From: an uncultured Lachnospiraceae bacterium
Lineage (GTDB): Bacteria > Bacillota > Clostridia > Lachnospirales > Lachnospiraceae
Length of the DNA: 64,000 nt
Direction of reading: 5' to 3'
Assembly: GCA_900317585.1 (NCBI GenBank)
Contig: ONHG01000009.1
Location: forward strand, 21,651 to 85,650
The notes under the pieces are model-generated. The model made no database searches. It was not told where the DNA came from and saw only the letters and a program-made list of their open reading frames with translations. The position numbers and the translations under genes were made by a program. Numbering within the stretch: position 1 is the first letter of the stretch; each line of letters begins with the position of its first letter. Below, piece after piece: positions 17,056-26,865 of the stretch.

Positions 17056-17991
17056 ATGGCAAAAATTGCAAAGCAGCTCACTGAGCTGATAGGTCACACT
17101 CCGCTTCTGGAGCTGACCAATTATGAAAAAGCCCTTGGGCTTGAAGCAAAAATCATAGCAAAGCTGGAGTATTTCAATCCACTTGGAAGTGTAAAGGACA
17201 GGGTGGCGGCAGCTATGATAGAACAGGGCATAAAGGATGGAAAGATAAATCAGGACACAATAATCATAGAGCCGACAAGTGGCAATACCGGAATCGGACT
17301 TGCATTTGTGGCAGCTTCAAAGGGACTACACCTGATACTTATCATGCCTGATACCATGAGCGTTGAGAGAAGAAAAATCGTCACAGCGCTTGGCGCAGAG
17401 ATAAAGCTCACACCGGGGCGTGAGGGCATGAAGGGTGCAATTGATGAGGCGCAGAGACTTAAAGAGCATTATGGCAATGCCTTTATTCCGCAGCAGTTTG
17501 AGAATCAGGCCAATCCGGATATCCACAGAGCTACAACCGCTCAGGAAATCTGGGAGGATACAGATGGAAAGGTAGATATCTTTGTATCATCTGTCGGAAC
17601 AGGCGGCACCTGTACAGGCACCGGGCTTGGATTAAGAGACCATAATCCTGATGTAAGGATAGTAGCTGTTGAACCAAAGAGCTCACCGGTACTCTCAGGC
17701 GGAAGACCGGGGCCTCACAAGATACAGGGAATCGGTGCAGGCTTTATTCCAAAGGTCATGCGCATGGATATAGTGGATGAGGTGATTCCGGTGGAGAATG
17801 AGGCCGCTTTTGACAAGGCAAGAGAGGTTGCAAAGAGCGACGGACTTCTCGTTGGCATATCCTCAGGAGCAGCAATATATGCGGCAACAGAGCTTGCAAA
17901 AAGACCTGAGAACAAGGGAAAGAATATCGTGGTGCTGCTTCCGGATACAGGAGAAAGATACCTGTCCACACCGCTTTTTACAGTAAACTAA
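17056..17991 (+). CDS. cysK: Cysteine synthase A (O-acetylserine sulfhydrylase)
   Basis: PLP enzyme that adds sulfide to O-acetylserine. The 311 residues have the PLP lysine Lys47 in GSVKDR, the substrate loop PTSGNTGIGLA near 75-85, the GTGGTCTGTG phosphate cup near 180-189 and the C-terminal serine contact. Ribosome site AAAGAGGTAA. It stands at the head of the sulfate uptake and reduction genes, joining sulfide to serine at the end of that pathway. Confidence 0.96.
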   Translation: MAKIAKQLTELIGHTPLLELTNYEKALGLEAKIIAKLEYFNPLGSVKDRVAAAMIEQGIKDGKINQDTIIIEPTSGNTGIGLAFVAASKGLHLILIMPDTMSVERRKIVTALGAEIKLTPGREGMKGAIDEAQRLKEHYGNAFIPQQFENQANPDIHRATTAQEIWEDTDGKVDIFVSSVGTGGTCTGTGLGLRDHNPDVRIVAVEPKSSPVLSGGRPGPHKIQGIGAGFIPKVMRMDIVDEVIPVENEAAFDKAREVAKSDGLLVGISSGAAIYAATELAKRPENKGKNIVVLLPDTGERYLSTPLFTVN

Positions 17992-18058
17992 TGGCATATA
18001 AACTGACGGCATAAGCTTGCTTTGCCGGAAACTGTAACATGAAAAATGAGAAACATAC

Positions 18059-19078
18059 ATGAGAAACATACATAAATATACGGCTGCCCTGCTGTCGACA
18101 GTGATGATTCTGTCGCTTCTTCTGACAGGCTGCTCAGGCAGGAAGGATGACGGCACAGTTACCATAACCAATGTGTCGTATGATCCGACACGAGAGTTTT
18201 ACGAGAAATACAACAAAATATTCGAGTCTTACTATGAGAGCGAGCACGGCAAAAAGATAAATGTGATTCAGTCACATGGCGGCTCGGGAGCACAGGCGCG
18301 CTCGGTTGTGGAGGGCTGTAATGCAGATGTTGTCACACTGGCACTTGAGCATGACATAGACCTGATACAAAATACCGGCTTAATTGATAAGGGCTGGATT
18401 GATGAGTTTTCTGACAGTTCGGCACCATACACATCAACAATCGTTTTACTTGTAAGAAAGAGCAATCCAAAGCATATAAGTGACTGGGATGACCTGGTGA
18501 AAAAGAATGTGGATGTGATTACGCCTGATCCAAAGAGTAGTGGCGGAGCCTGCTGGAATTTTCTTGCAGCGCTAAGCTATGCGAAGACAAATTATGACAG
18601 CCTGAAGGAACAGAAATCGTTTATGAAGAAGCTGTATGAAAATGTCACAATTATGGATTCGGGTGCGAGAGGCTCAACAACCACATTTGTGGAAAACGGT
18701 CAGGGAGATGTGCTCATAGCGTGGGAAAACGAGGCACTTGCTACCATGGATTCATATCCGGGCAAGTATGAGATAGTGAATCCGTCCGTCAGCATCTTAG
18801 CACAGCCCTCTGTTGCTATTGTGGATGACAATGCAAAGAGCAACGGAACACAAGAGGTAAGCAAAGAATACCTACAGTATCTCTACAGTGATGAGGCACA
18901 GCAGCTGATTGGCGAAAGCGGCTACAGACCAACCAATCAGGATATATTAAACCGGTTTTCCGACAAGTTTGATTTAAATATCAGGCTTTGGAGCATAGAG
19001 GATTACGGCGGATGGAATGAAGCCTACAAGACATATTTCGATGATGGAGCAATGTTCGATGAAATATACGGCAACTGA
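18059..19078 (+). CDS. Sulfate ABC transporter substrate-binding lipoprotein
   Basis: A 339-residue extracytoplasmic protein with a lipobox LLTGC (about residues 19-23), hence anchored by Cys. It reads as the Sbp/CysP family: VTITNVSYDPTREFYEKYN, SHGGSGAQARSVVEG near 73-87, and TPDPKSSGGACWNF near 155-168, which in Sbp bind sulfate by backbone NH groups. The start is preceded by a small duplication of CATGAGAAACATACAT with a weak ribosome site. The permease gene overlaps its 3' end. Confidence 0.92.
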   Translation: MRNIHKYTAALLSTVMILSLLLTGCSGRKDDGTVTITNVSYDPTREFYEKYNKIFESYYESEHGKKINVIQSHGGSGAQARSVVEGCNADVVTLALEHDIDLIQNTGLIDKGWIDEFSDSSAPYTSTIVLLVRKSNPKHISDWDDLVKKNVDVITPDPKSSGGACWNFLAALSYAKTNYDSLKEQKSFMKKLYENVTIMDSGARGSTTTFVENGQGDVLIAWENEALATMDSYPGKYEIVNPSVSILAQPSVAIVDDNAKSNGTQEVSKEYLQYLYSDEAQQLIGESGYRPTNQDILNRFSDKFDLNIRLWSIEDYGGWNEAYKTYFDDGAMFDEIYGN

Positions 19079-19937
19079 TAAAACAGCAAAAGAGAAAACT
19101 AAATCAAAGAACATAAAGACCAGAGTCATACCGGGCTACCATCTTTCGCTTGGAATAGTGGTCACGATGCTTTCAGTCATCGTTCTCATTCCGTTAGCAT
19201 CAGTGCTTGTGTATTCGCTAAAGATATCGCCGGGCGATTTGGTGGCACTTATCATGAAGGAGAATGTGAGGAATGCCTTTATCACAAGCATCACCTCATC
19301 ATTTATCGCAGCAATCGTAAATGTGGTATTTGGACTCATCGTGGCATGGACGCTTGTAAAGTACGATTTTCCAGGAAAATGGCTGCTTGACGGACTTATA
19401 GAGCTTCCGTTTGCACTGCCGACAGCGGTTGCGGGCATCACGCTCTCAAAGCTGTACTCAGGCACAGGCTTTTTTGGTAAGGGCCTTGGCAAGCTTGGAA
19501 TAGATGTGGCTTACACACAGACAGGAATAGTTGTGGCACTTGTTTTTGTAGGCATTCCCTTCGTAATAAGAGCTGTACAGCCTGTGCTTGAAAAGATGGA
19601 TAATACATATGAGGAGGCCGCTTATATGCTTGGCGCCACACCCTCTAAGACATTTTTTAAGGTAATACTTCCGGAGCTTCGCCCGGCACTCTTAACAGGC
19701 TTTGGTCTTGCCTTTGCCAGAGGCATAGGAGAGTACGGAAGCGTTATCTACATATCAGGCAACAGTGCAAGGCACAGGACGCAGGTGGTATCATACGTCA
19801 TCATGCAGAAGCTTAGCTATATAGATTATGCTAGCGCGACTGCCATAGCACTTGTGATGCTTGTCATATCATTTTTACTGCTGCTATTTGTAAACATAGT
19901 GCAGGTTAAACAGTCACAGCGCACTAATTTGTTGTAG
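19059..19937 (+). CDS. cysT: Sulfate ABC transporter permease CysT
   Basis: A 292-residue membrane subunit with about six spans and the permease EAA motif, EEAAYMLGATPSKTFFKVILPELRP-like near residues 187-211. ATG 19059 is preferred because TGGAG (19045-19049) lies nine bases upstream; the frame is open back to 19017. It overlaps the binding-protein gene by 20 bases, so translation is probably coupled. With CysW it forms the membrane channel of the sulfate/thiosulfate importer. Confidence 0.93.
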   Translation: MKYTATDKTAKEKTKSKNIKTRVIPGYHLSLGIVVTMLSVIVLIPLASVLVYSLKISPGDLVALIMKENVRNAFITSITSSFIAAIVNVVFGLIVAWTLVKYDFPGKWLLDGLIELPFALPTAVAGITLSKLYSGTGFFGKGLGKLGIDVAYTQTGIVVALVFVGIPFVIRAVQPVLEKMDNTYEEAAYMLGATPSKTFFKVILPELRPALLTGFGLAFARGIGEYGSVIYISGNSARHRTQVVSYVIMQKLSYIDYASATAIALVMLVISFLLLLFVNIVQVKQSQRTNLL

Positions 19938-19992
19938 AAGGCTGCATATAAATCAAATGCGATGCACACAAACAGGAAAGGAGCACAATGCG

Positions 19993-20847
19993 ATGACCGA
20001 ACAGGTAAAACTTGAAAGAAGAAAAAAGATTACAAAGATAATACTCGTCACTGTCACGGTGCTCTTCATATTTGTCATGCTTGTAGTTCCGCTTTTTTCT
20101 GTGATGGCAAGTGCCTTAAAGGAGGGGCTTGGATTCTATCTGAAAGCTATCTCCACAAGCTACGTGCTTTCAGCACTCAAGGTGACTTTGATAGCAACAG
20201 TTTTTGCGGTAGTTATCAACACCTTCTTTGGAATATGGACAGCGTGGCTGTTGACCAGGTTTTCGTTTAAAGGAAAACAGGTGCTTGCAACACTTATTGA
20301 TATACCGTTTTCTATTTCTCCGGTCATCGTAGGACTTGCGTATCTTATGACCTTCGGACGGCTTGGGTGGTTTTATCCGGTTATCAGATGGTTCAATGAG
20401 ATATTCGGCACGAATGTGAGAATCACCTTTGCAATACCGGGAGTTGTGCTTGCTACGATATTTGTCACGTTTCCGTATGTGTCAAGGGAAATCATACCGG
20501 TGCTCAATGCAGAGGGAAAAGATGAGGAAGAAGCCGCAGCGCTGATGGGAGCATCCGGCTTTACGATATTTCGGAAAATAACACTTCCGCAGATGAAGTG
20601 GAGCCTGATTTATGGAATCATACTCTGTACGGCGAGAGCCCTCGGTGAGTTCGGTGCGGTAAATGCGCTCTCGAAGACAAGAGGCGAGACATTTACACTG
20701 CCGCTTGAGATTGATGCCTTGTATATGTCTGGCACAGACAGCTCGATAACATCGGCATTTGCTGTATCGTCGATACTGTTAATTATTGCATTAATCATTC
20801 TTTTTGCAAGAAATATAGTTGAGCATAAATTTAAGAAATTACACTGA
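19993..20847 (+). CDS. cysW: Sulfate ABC transporter permease CysW
   Basis: A 284-residue second permease with about six membrane spans and an EAA loop EEEAAALMGASGFTIFRKITLP near 178-199, followed by ARALGEFGAV. ATG 19993 is used, with AAAGGAG about nine bases upstream. It pairs with CysT; order binding protein, CysT, CysW, CysA is the standard sulfate importer layout. Confidence 0.93.
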   Translation: MTEQVKLERRKKITKIILVTVTVLFIFVMLVVPLFSVMASALKEGLGFYLKAISTSYVLSALKVTLIATVFAVVINTFFGIWTAWLLTRFSFKGKQVLATLIDIPFSISPVIVGLAYLMTFGRLGWFYPVIRWFNEIFGTNVRITFAIPGVVLATIFVTFPYVSREIIPVLNAEGKDEEEAAALMGASGFTIFRKITLPQMKWSLIYGIILCTARALGEFGAVNALSKTRGETFTLPLEIDALYMSGTDSSITSAFAVSSILLIIALIILFARNIVEHKFKKLH

Positions 20848-20919
20848 GATATATTTGGAAAATATGATTTACACTAATAAAATCTGCTGCATGGGAAAAG
20901 CAGGAAGGAGATAACGTAT

Positions 20920-21981
20920 ATGTACGTTGAGATGAAAAATATATACAAAAAATACGGGGACTTCCTGGCATCCGATAATGTGAGCTTTGGAGTGGAAAAG
21001 GGAAAGCTTGTGGCGCTGCTTGGTCCGTCCGGCAGTGGCAAGACAACACTTCTTCGTATGATAGCAGGGCTTGAGACGCCAAATTCAGGTGACATATATA
21101 TAGATGGAAAGCGAGTGAATGATATTCCGGCCTCGAAGAGAGGCATAGGCTTTGTGTTTCAGAACTATGCGCTGTTTCGATACATGACAATATACGACAA
21201 TGTGGCATTTGGGCTGGAGCTTCAGAAGATGCCGAAAAAGCTCATAAAGGAGCGTGTTACAAAGCTTCTTGAGATGACAGGCTTGTCAGGGCTTGAAAAG
21301 AGATATCCGAATCAGCTTTCCGGAGGACAGCGCCAGAGAGTGGCATTTGCAAGGGCGCTGGCGCCGAATCCACAGGTGCTCTTACTGGATGAGCCATTTG
21401 CCGCGATAGATGCAAAGGTGCGAGGTGAGCTTCGTACCTGGCTGAAGGAGCTGGTCGAAAAGCTTGGAATCACAAGCATTTTCGTCACACATGACCAGGA
21501 TGAGGCTGTTGAGGTGGCAGATGAAATAATTATCACAAACCACGGCACGATAGAGCAGATGGGTACACCTCTTGAGATATACAAGTCGCCTGATACACCT
21601 TTTGTGGCGCAGTTTATAGGACACACCACAGTCGTTGAAAACTATGACAGGCTAAAGGGCTTTGACAGGATAGAAAATGCAGACAAGGCGGTAATCAGAC
21701 CTGAGTTTATCAAGATATCAAAGAGCGGCAACTTAGACCGATATCAGTCAGCGGCAGAGGAGGGCATCGTGACAGATGTGGTATTCAGAGGAAACAGGAT
21801 GGATATCACAGTCAGCATAAACGGCATTGAGGTGGTCGGCGAGCGCTCACTTGAAAAGGACCTGATAGCAGTCGGCGAGAAAGTACATGTGCTGATTTAC
21901 AGGCTGTATATATTTGATGAAGAGAAAACATACCTGATGGAAAACAGCGAGATGCAGGAGCAGGATGTATTCTACATTTAG
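20920..21981 (+). CDS. cysA: Sulfate/thiosulfate import ATP-binding protein CysA
   Basis: A 353-residue ABC ATPase: Walker A GPSGSGKTT (about 36-44), Q-loop near 85, signature LSGGQRQR near 133 and Walker B VLLLDEPFAAID near 152, then a TOBE-type C-terminal domain from about 240. Ribosome site GAAGGAGAT. It drives the CysT-CysW channel. The flavoprotein gene for sulfate reduction starts 52 bases after its stop. Confidence 0.93.
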   Translation: MYVEMKNIYKKYGDFLASDNVSFGVEKGKLVALLGPSGSGKTTLLRMIAGLETPNSGDIYIDGKRVNDIPASKRGIGFVFQNYALFRYMTIYDNVAFGLELQKMPKKLIKERVTKLLEMTGLSGLEKRYPNQLSGGQRQRVAFARALAPNPQVLLLDEPFAAIDAKVRGELRTWLKELVEKLGITSIFVTHDQDEAVEVADEIIITNHGTIEQMGTPLEIYKSPDTPFVAQFIGHTTVVENYDRLKGFDRIENADKAVIRPEFIKISKSGNLDRYQSAAEEGIVTDVVFRGNRMDITVSINGIEVVGERSLEKDLIAVGEKVHVLIYRLYIFDEEKTYLMENSEMQEQDVFYI

Positions 21982-22033
21982 ATACAAGAATGGTCTAAAG
22001 CCTGTGATTGAAAGAGGAAGCAGAGGGAGATAC

Positions 22034-23740
22034 ATGAAGATAGAAAACAAAAAAATCCTACACACGGACATCCTCATAATAGGAGGTGGCACGGCGGGCT
22101 GTTATGCAGCGCTCACCATCCGTGAGAAATCGGATTATTCGATTATAATTGCAGAGAAAGCGAACATAAAGCGAAGCGGATGCCTTGCAGCAGGTGTCAA
22201 TGCGATAAATGCATACATAGTAAAGGGCAGAAAGCCTGAGGACTATGTAGACTACGCAAAAAAGGATGCTGACGGCATAGTAAGGGAAGATTTACTCATG
22301 ACTATGTCAGAGGGCTTAAACCGTGTGACGGACAAGATGGAAAAGCTTGGACTTGTCATATTAAAGGATGAAAACGGTGAGTATGTAGCCAGAGGAAACC
22401 GTAATATCAAAATAAACGGCGAGAACATGAAGCCGCTTTTGGCAGAAGCTGTATCAAAACTTACGGACTGTACAGTGATAAACAGAATCAATATCACGGA
22501 CTATATAGTTGAGAACAACACCATAAAGGGTGCATACGGATTTTCAATCGAGGATGCGACAGCCTATGAAATCAGGGCTAAAAAGGTACTCTGTGCTACA
22601 GGCGGAGCGGCCGGTTTATACAGACCAAACAATCCGGGCTTTTCAAGGCACAAGATGTGGTATCCGCCGTTTAATACAGGCGCCGGATATGCGATGGGCA
22701 TAAGAAGCGGAGCTGAGATGACTACCTTTGAGATGAGATTTATCGCACTTAGATGCAAGGACACCATCGCACCGACAGGAACAATTGCACAGGGAGTCGG
22801 GGCAAAGCAGGTCAATTCACTTGGAGAGGTTTACGAGACAAAATACGGCCTCACCACATCAGAGCGTGTATACGGAACGGTCATGGAAAATCTCGAGGGA
22901 AGAGGCCCTTGCTACTTAAGGACAGAGGGCATCTCTCCACAGCAGGATGAGTCATTAAGAAAGGCATATCTCAACATGGCACCAAGCCAGACACTCAAGT
23001 GGGTGGAGGCAGGTAAGAATCCAAGTGAGCAGAATGTGGAGATAGAGGGCACCGAGCCGTATATCGTAGGTGGGCACACAGCGAGCGGCTACTGGGTAAA
23101 TACCGAGCGTGAGACTACAATCCACGGACTTTATGCCGCTGGAGATGTGGCAGGAGGATGTCCACAGAAATACGTTACAGGAGCTATGGTAGAGGGGGAA
23201 ATCGCTGCGATAGATATGGTTTCAAAGCTAGATGCAGATACCTCCGACGGAAGTCCTGACACATCGGCATTTGATGAGAAAAAGGCGCTTGACGCAAAAG
23301 CTTCAGAGTACGACCATTTCCTCACTGAAAGGTCTCAGATGTTTACAACAGAGGCTATCGAGGAAGCCATGCAGAAGGTCATGGACAACTACGCAGGCGG
23401 TATTTCCACACATTATCAGTTCAACGGCAAGCAGCTTGCCCTGGCAAAGGAAAAGATAAATCATCTGATAGAGCTGACCGGCGATTTATATGCATCGGAT
23501 ATGCATGAGCTTATGTTCATATATGAGCTTAAGGAGAGGCTTACGGTATGTCTTTCGGTCATAGCACATCTTGGTGCGAGAAAGGAGACCAGATGGCACA
23601 GCTTTGCCGAGAATCTGGATTATCCCGACAAGAGTGATGACTGGATGAAATACGTCAATTCCAGATACGAAAACGGGCAGCTTCATATGATTTACAGAGA
23701 GCTTGTCGGAAGGGAGGCGCGTTATGAGCATAATGATTGA
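22034..23740 (+). CDS. Adenylylsulfate reductase alpha-like flavoprotein (AprA family)
   Basis: A 568-residue FAD protein of the fumarate reductase/succinate dehydrogenase/AprA family: dinucleotide-binding ILIIGGGTAGCYAAL near 15-29, RSGCLAAGVNAIN, and AAGDVAGGCPQKYVTGAMVEG near 376-396, plus a C-terminal helical domain. Its neighbours cysDN (making APS), a two-cluster ferredoxin and sulfate import genes indicate APS reduction to sulfite for assimilation. It is shorter than AprA of sulfate reducers. ATG 22034 has AGAGGGAGA upstream; the ferredoxin gene overlaps its 3' end by 17 bases. Confidence 0.85.
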   Translation: MKIENKKILHTDILIIGGGTAGCYAALTIREKSDYSIIIAEKANIKRSGCLAAGVNAINAYIVKGRKPEDYVDYAKKDADGIVREDLLMTMSEGLNRVTDKMEKLGLVILKDENGEYVARGNRNIKINGENMKPLLAEAVSKLTDCTVINRINITDYIVENNTIKGAYGFSIEDATAYEIRAKKVLCATGGAAGLYRPNNPGFSRHKMWYPPFNTGAGYAMGIRSGAEMTTFEMRFIALRCKDTIAPTGTIAQGVGAKQVNSLGEVYETKYGLTTSERVYGTVMENLEGRGPCYLRTEGISPQQDESLRKAYLNMAPSQTLKWVEAGKNPSEQNVEIEGTEPYIVGGHTASGYWVNTERETTIHGLYAAGDVAGGCPQKYVTGAMVEGEIAAIDMVSKLDADTSDGSPDTSAFDEKKALDAKASEYDHFLTERSQMFTTEAIEEAMQKVMDNYAGGISTHYQFNGKQLALAKEKINHLIELTGDLYASDMHELMFIYELKERLTVCLSVIAHLGARKETRWHSFAENLDYPDKSDDWMKYVNSRYENGQLHMIYRELVGREARYEHND

Positions 23741-24038
23741 TAAAGCAAAGTGTAAGGGCTGTGGCATGTGTACGAGTGTATGCCCCGGAAGCCTGATATA
23801 TCAGGACTCAGAGCAAAAAGCCTTTATCAAATATCCTAAGGACTGCTGGGGCTGTGCCTCATGCATCAAGGAATGCCATTTTGGCGCTATTGCTCTTTAT
23901 CTTGGAGCAGACATAGGAGGCATGGGAAGTCTCATGACAGTAAAAAGCACACCGGACACGCTGACCTGGGATATCAAAAAGCGCGACGGAAGCAAGGAAG
24001 AGATTCTTATCAACAAGAAGGAATCCAATAAATATTAA
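23724..24038 (+). CDS. Two-[4Fe-4S] ferredoxin, adenylylsulfate reductase beta-like (AprB)
   Basis: A 104-residue protein with two cluster motifs, [13 protein letters not shown] (about 11-23) and [13 protein letters not shown] (about 42-54), and an AprB-like tail with [11 protein letters not shown]. It should pass electrons to the flavoprotein encoded by the overlapping upstream gene. The start ATG 23724 follows GGGAGG six bases upstream. The cluster continues into cysD after 20 bases. Confidence 0.88.
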   Translation: MSIMIDKAKCKGCGMCTSVCPGSLIYQDSEQKAFIKYPKDCWGCASCIKECHFGAIALYLGADIGGMGSLMTVKSTPDTLTWDIKKRDGSKEEILINKKESNKY

Positions 24039-24058
24039 AGAAAAGGATGGTAACAGAC

Positions 24059-24958
24059 ATGGGTGAATTATCACATCTTGACGAACTCGAAGCAGAGGCA
24101 ATATACATAATACGTGAAGTAGCCGCAGAGTGCGAGAAGCCGGTTATGTTGTACTCAATTGGAAAGGACAGCTCGGTAATGCTTCATCTTGCAATGAAGG
24201 CATTTTATCCGGAGAAGCCGCCATTTCCGTTTTTACATGTAAATACAACCTGGAAATTCCATGAGATGATAGAATTCAGAGATCGCATTGCTAAGGAAAA
24301 GGGCATCGAGATGCTTGAATATATAAATCAGGATGGCGTAAAGCAGGGCATCAATCCATTTGACCACGGCTCAGCATACACAGATATCATGAAGACACAG
24401 GCGCTCAAGCAGGCGCTCGACAAATACGGCTTTACGGCAGCGTTTGGCGGCGGCCGAAGAGACGAGGAGAAATCAAGAGCCAAGGAGCGAATCTTCTCCT
24501 TCAGAAATGAAAACCACGCATGGGATCCAAAGAACCAGCGCCCGGAGATGTGGAAGCTCTACAACTCCAGAATCAAAAAGGGCCAGGAGGTGCGAGTTTT
24601 CCCACTGTCAAACTGGACAGAGAAGGATATCTGGCAGTATATAAAGAGAGAGAATATCGAGATTCCTTCACTTTACTTTGCAAAGGAAAGACCTGTTGTA
24701 TACAGAGACGGCAACATCATCATGGTAGATGACGACAGAATGAAGCTTCGTCCGGGTGAGAAAATCCAGATGAAGAGTGTACGTTTCAGAACTCTCGGCT
24801 GCTATCCACTGACAGGTGGTGTGGAGTCCACAGCGGATACACTTGATGAGATTATTGATGAGACACTCAGTGCTGTTTCCTCAGAGAGAACCACCCGTGT
24901 CATAGACAACGAGGCGGCAGGCAGCATGGAAAGAAGAAAGAGGGAGGGATATTTCTAA
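24059..24958 (+). CDS. cysD: Sulfate adenylyltransferase subunit 2
   Basis: Makes APS from ATP and sulfate together with the GTPase CysN. The 299 residues carry the PP-loop [13 protein letters not shown] near 36-48, [16 protein letters not shown] near 135-150 and the C-terminal [12 protein letters not shown] near 245-256, all family marks. ATG 24059 gives the usual N terminus and has AAAAGG about 12 bases upstream; ATG 24047 sits too close to that site. One base separates its stop from cysN. Confidence 0.96.
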   Translation: MGELSHLDELEAEAIYIIREVAAECEKPVMLYSIGKDSSVMLHLAMKAFYPEKPPFPFLHVNTTWKFHEMIEFRDRIAKEKGIEMLEYINQDGVKQGINPFDHGSAYTDIMKTQALKQALDKYGFTAAFGGGRRDEEKSRAKERIFSFRNENHAWDPKNQRPEMWKLYNSRIKKGQEVRVFPLSNWTEKDIWQYIKRENIEIPSLYFAKERPVVYRDGNIIMVDDDRMKLRPGEKIQMKSVRFRTLGCYPLTGGVESTADTLDEIIDETLSAVSSERTTRVIDNEAAGSMERRKREGYF

Positions 24959-24959
24959 A

Positions 24960-26600
24960 ATGAGCGGATTACTTAAATTTATTACATGCGGAAGCGTGGA
25001 CGACGGAAAATCAACTCTGATCGGACATATATTATACGATTCAAAGCTGCTCTATGCAGATCAGGAAAAGGCATTGGAGCTTGACAGTAAGGTCGGAAGC
25101 CGTGGCGGCGCCATCGACTATTCACTCCTCCTCGACGGACTGATGGCAGAAAGAGAGCAGGGAATCACAATCGATGTGGCTTATCGTTACTTTACAACAG
25201 ATAAGAGAAGCTTTATCGTGGCAGATACACCGGGCCATGAGGAGTACACAAGAAACATGGCTGTAGGTGCATCTTTTGCAGACCTTGCAATAATTTTAAT
25301 AGATGCAAAGCAGGGCGTATTGGTTCAGACAAGAAGACACGCAAGAATCTGCGCGCTCATGGGAATCAACTACTTTGTATTTGCTGTAAACAAGATGGAT
25401 CTTGTAGGCTACGACGAGAAGCGCTTCGATGAAATCACAAAGCAGATTGTTGAGCTTACAAAGGAGCTTGAGCTCAAAAATGTAGTAATCATTCCTGTTT
25501 CTGCAACAGAGGGTGACAATGTCACAACAAAGTCTGAGAATATCCCATGGTACAAGGGACCGGCTCTTTTATCATACCTCGAGGATGTTGACATAAAGGA
25601 TGAGAACGAGGAAGAGGGCTTTTTCATGCCTGTACAGAGAGTCTGCCGTCCTGACCACACCTTCCGTGGCTTCCAGGGCCAGATAGAGGCCGGAGAGGTA
25701 AAGGTGGGCGATGAAATCACCACACTGCCAAGCAATGAGACAGCCCATGTAAAGAGCATCCATGTGGGTGATAAGCTAAGCGATAGTGCATTTACAGGCC
25801 AGCCAGTTACAATCCAACTCGACAGAGAGGTGGACGTATCAAGAGGCTGCGTGCTCACAATCGGTTCAGGAGCAAAGGTTGCTTCATCTATCACAGCTAC
25901 AATACTCTGGATGGATGACGATGAGCTCTTTAAGGGAAAGAATTTCTTCTTCAAGCTTGGTACCAAGTCAATACCGGGCATCGTAACAGAGATAGAGCAT
26001 ACCATCGATGTGAACACGGGTGAGGAAAAGCCTGCCGATAAGCTCAAAAAGAACGAGATAGCAGTTGTAAAGATTGCATTCTCGGACAAGATAGTCTGCG
26101 ATAAGTTCAAAAATCACAAGACACTCGGTGAGTTCATCTTAATCGACCGTGTGACCGATATGACATCTGCCTGTGGTGTGGTTGAAGAGGTACACACAGA
26201 GGAAAGTGGCCTCTATGAGGGCAGAGTAGACAGAAACGTAAGAGCAGCAATCAAGGGCCAGAAGGCAATCACCGCCGTATTCGTAGACGGAGTGGATGGT
26301 GTAAACCGTGGCTTTGTGGAGGATGTCGAGAAAGCCTTAAATATAGACGGACGCCATACTTATCTCTACGCACCAAAGGAGGGTGAGGACTTCGTAAATG
26401 TAGTCAAGCACCTAAGCCATGCAGGAATACTTGTACTTCTGCTCATCAGCCAAAAGCAGGAGAAGGAGCTTGAAGCTGACAAAGTTGAGTTCACAAAGGA
26501 CTGGAACAAAAACGGCAGAGATGTGGACAAGGCTGCGGAGTTTATCAAAAAGCAGTCAGTATATGACGGTGTGATTGTAAACACAAGTGAGTATATCTAA
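24960..26600 (+). CDS. cysN: Sulfate adenylyltransferase subunit 1 with degenerate APS-kinase-like C terminus
   Basis: GTPase partner of CysD. Residues 1 to about 430 have the EF-Tu-like G motifs GSVDDGKST (11-19), DTPGHEEY near 91-98 and NKMDL near 146-150, then two beta-barrel domains. Residues from about 439 to 546 resemble APS kinase in order and spacing (hydrophobic strand, GRHTYLY, then HLSHAGILVLLLIS), but the kinase P-loop GLSGAGKST is replaced by DGVDGVNRG. The tail is too short and lacks the nucleotide site, so it should not make PAPS. Followed by a terminator. Confidence 0.93.
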   Translation: MSGLLKFITCGSVDDGKSTLIGHILYDSKLLYADQEKALELDSKVGSRGGAIDYSLLLDGLMAEREQGITIDVAYRYFTTDKRSFIVADTPGHEEYTRNMAVGASFADLAIILIDAKQGVLVQTRRHARICALMGINYFVFAVNKMDLVGYDEKRFDEITKQIVELTKELELKNVVIIPVSATEGDNVTTKSENIPWYKGPALLSYLEDVDIKDENEEEGFFMPVQRVCRPDHTFRGFQGQIEAGEVKVGDEITTLPSNETAHVKSIHVGDKLSDSAFTGQPVTIQLDREVDVSRGCVLTIGSGAKVASSITATILWMDDDELFKGKNFFFKLGTKSIPGIVTEIEHTIDVNTGEEKPADKLKKNEIAVVKIAFSDKIVCDKFKNHKTLGEFILIDRVTDMTSACGVVEEVHTEESGLYEGRVDRNVRAAIKGQKAITAVFVDGVDGVNRGFVEDVEKALNIDGRHTYLYAPKEGEDFVNVVKHLSHAGILVLLLISQKQEKELEADKVEFTKDWNKNGRDVDKAAEFIKKQSVYDGVIVNTSEYI

Positions 26601-26606
26601 TAAAAA

Positions 26607-26630
26607 GGGTACTTGATTTCTCAAGTACCC
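26607..26630 (+). terminator. Hairpin after cysN
   Basis: Perfect ten-pair stem GGGTACTTGA/TCAAGTACCC with loop TTTC just after the stop of cysN. A long T run is lacking, so termination may depend on the second hairpin at 26697. Confidence 0.65.
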
Positions 26631-26696
26631 TCATGTATAATCTACTTAGAAAGTGAATCGGATATGACTCCGATTTGCCCTCAGTTAAGGCTGTGA

Positions 26697-26735
26697 AATA
26701 GCATTCACTTTAGGCGGTGGGATGCTATTTTTTTT
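26697..26735 (+). terminator. Intrinsic terminator between cysN and pyrE
   Basis: Stem AATAGCATTC (26697-26706) with GGATGCTATT (26720-26729), one G-T pair, then a run of eight T. A leader or attenuator for pyrE is also possible given its place about 130 bases before that gene. Confidence 0.7.
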
Positions 26736-26865
26736 GTCTTTATGGTTATCTATGTAAGATAGAGCCGCAAAAACAACTAATATTTCCACGTTGAAAAGCA
26801 CGCCCCAATGTGGTAAAATTGACAAAGATAATTTAAAGAAAAACACACAGGAGGATTAACATACA

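Noticed and set aside
25409-26110. Minus-strand open frame of 233 codons
   Set aside because: Antisense shadow of cysN; Ser/Thr/Pro-rich with no recognisable domain.
26640-26740. Possible riboswitch or attenuator before pyrE
   Set aside because: Only a terminator hairpin could be supported; no known aptamer motif or PyrR site is visible.
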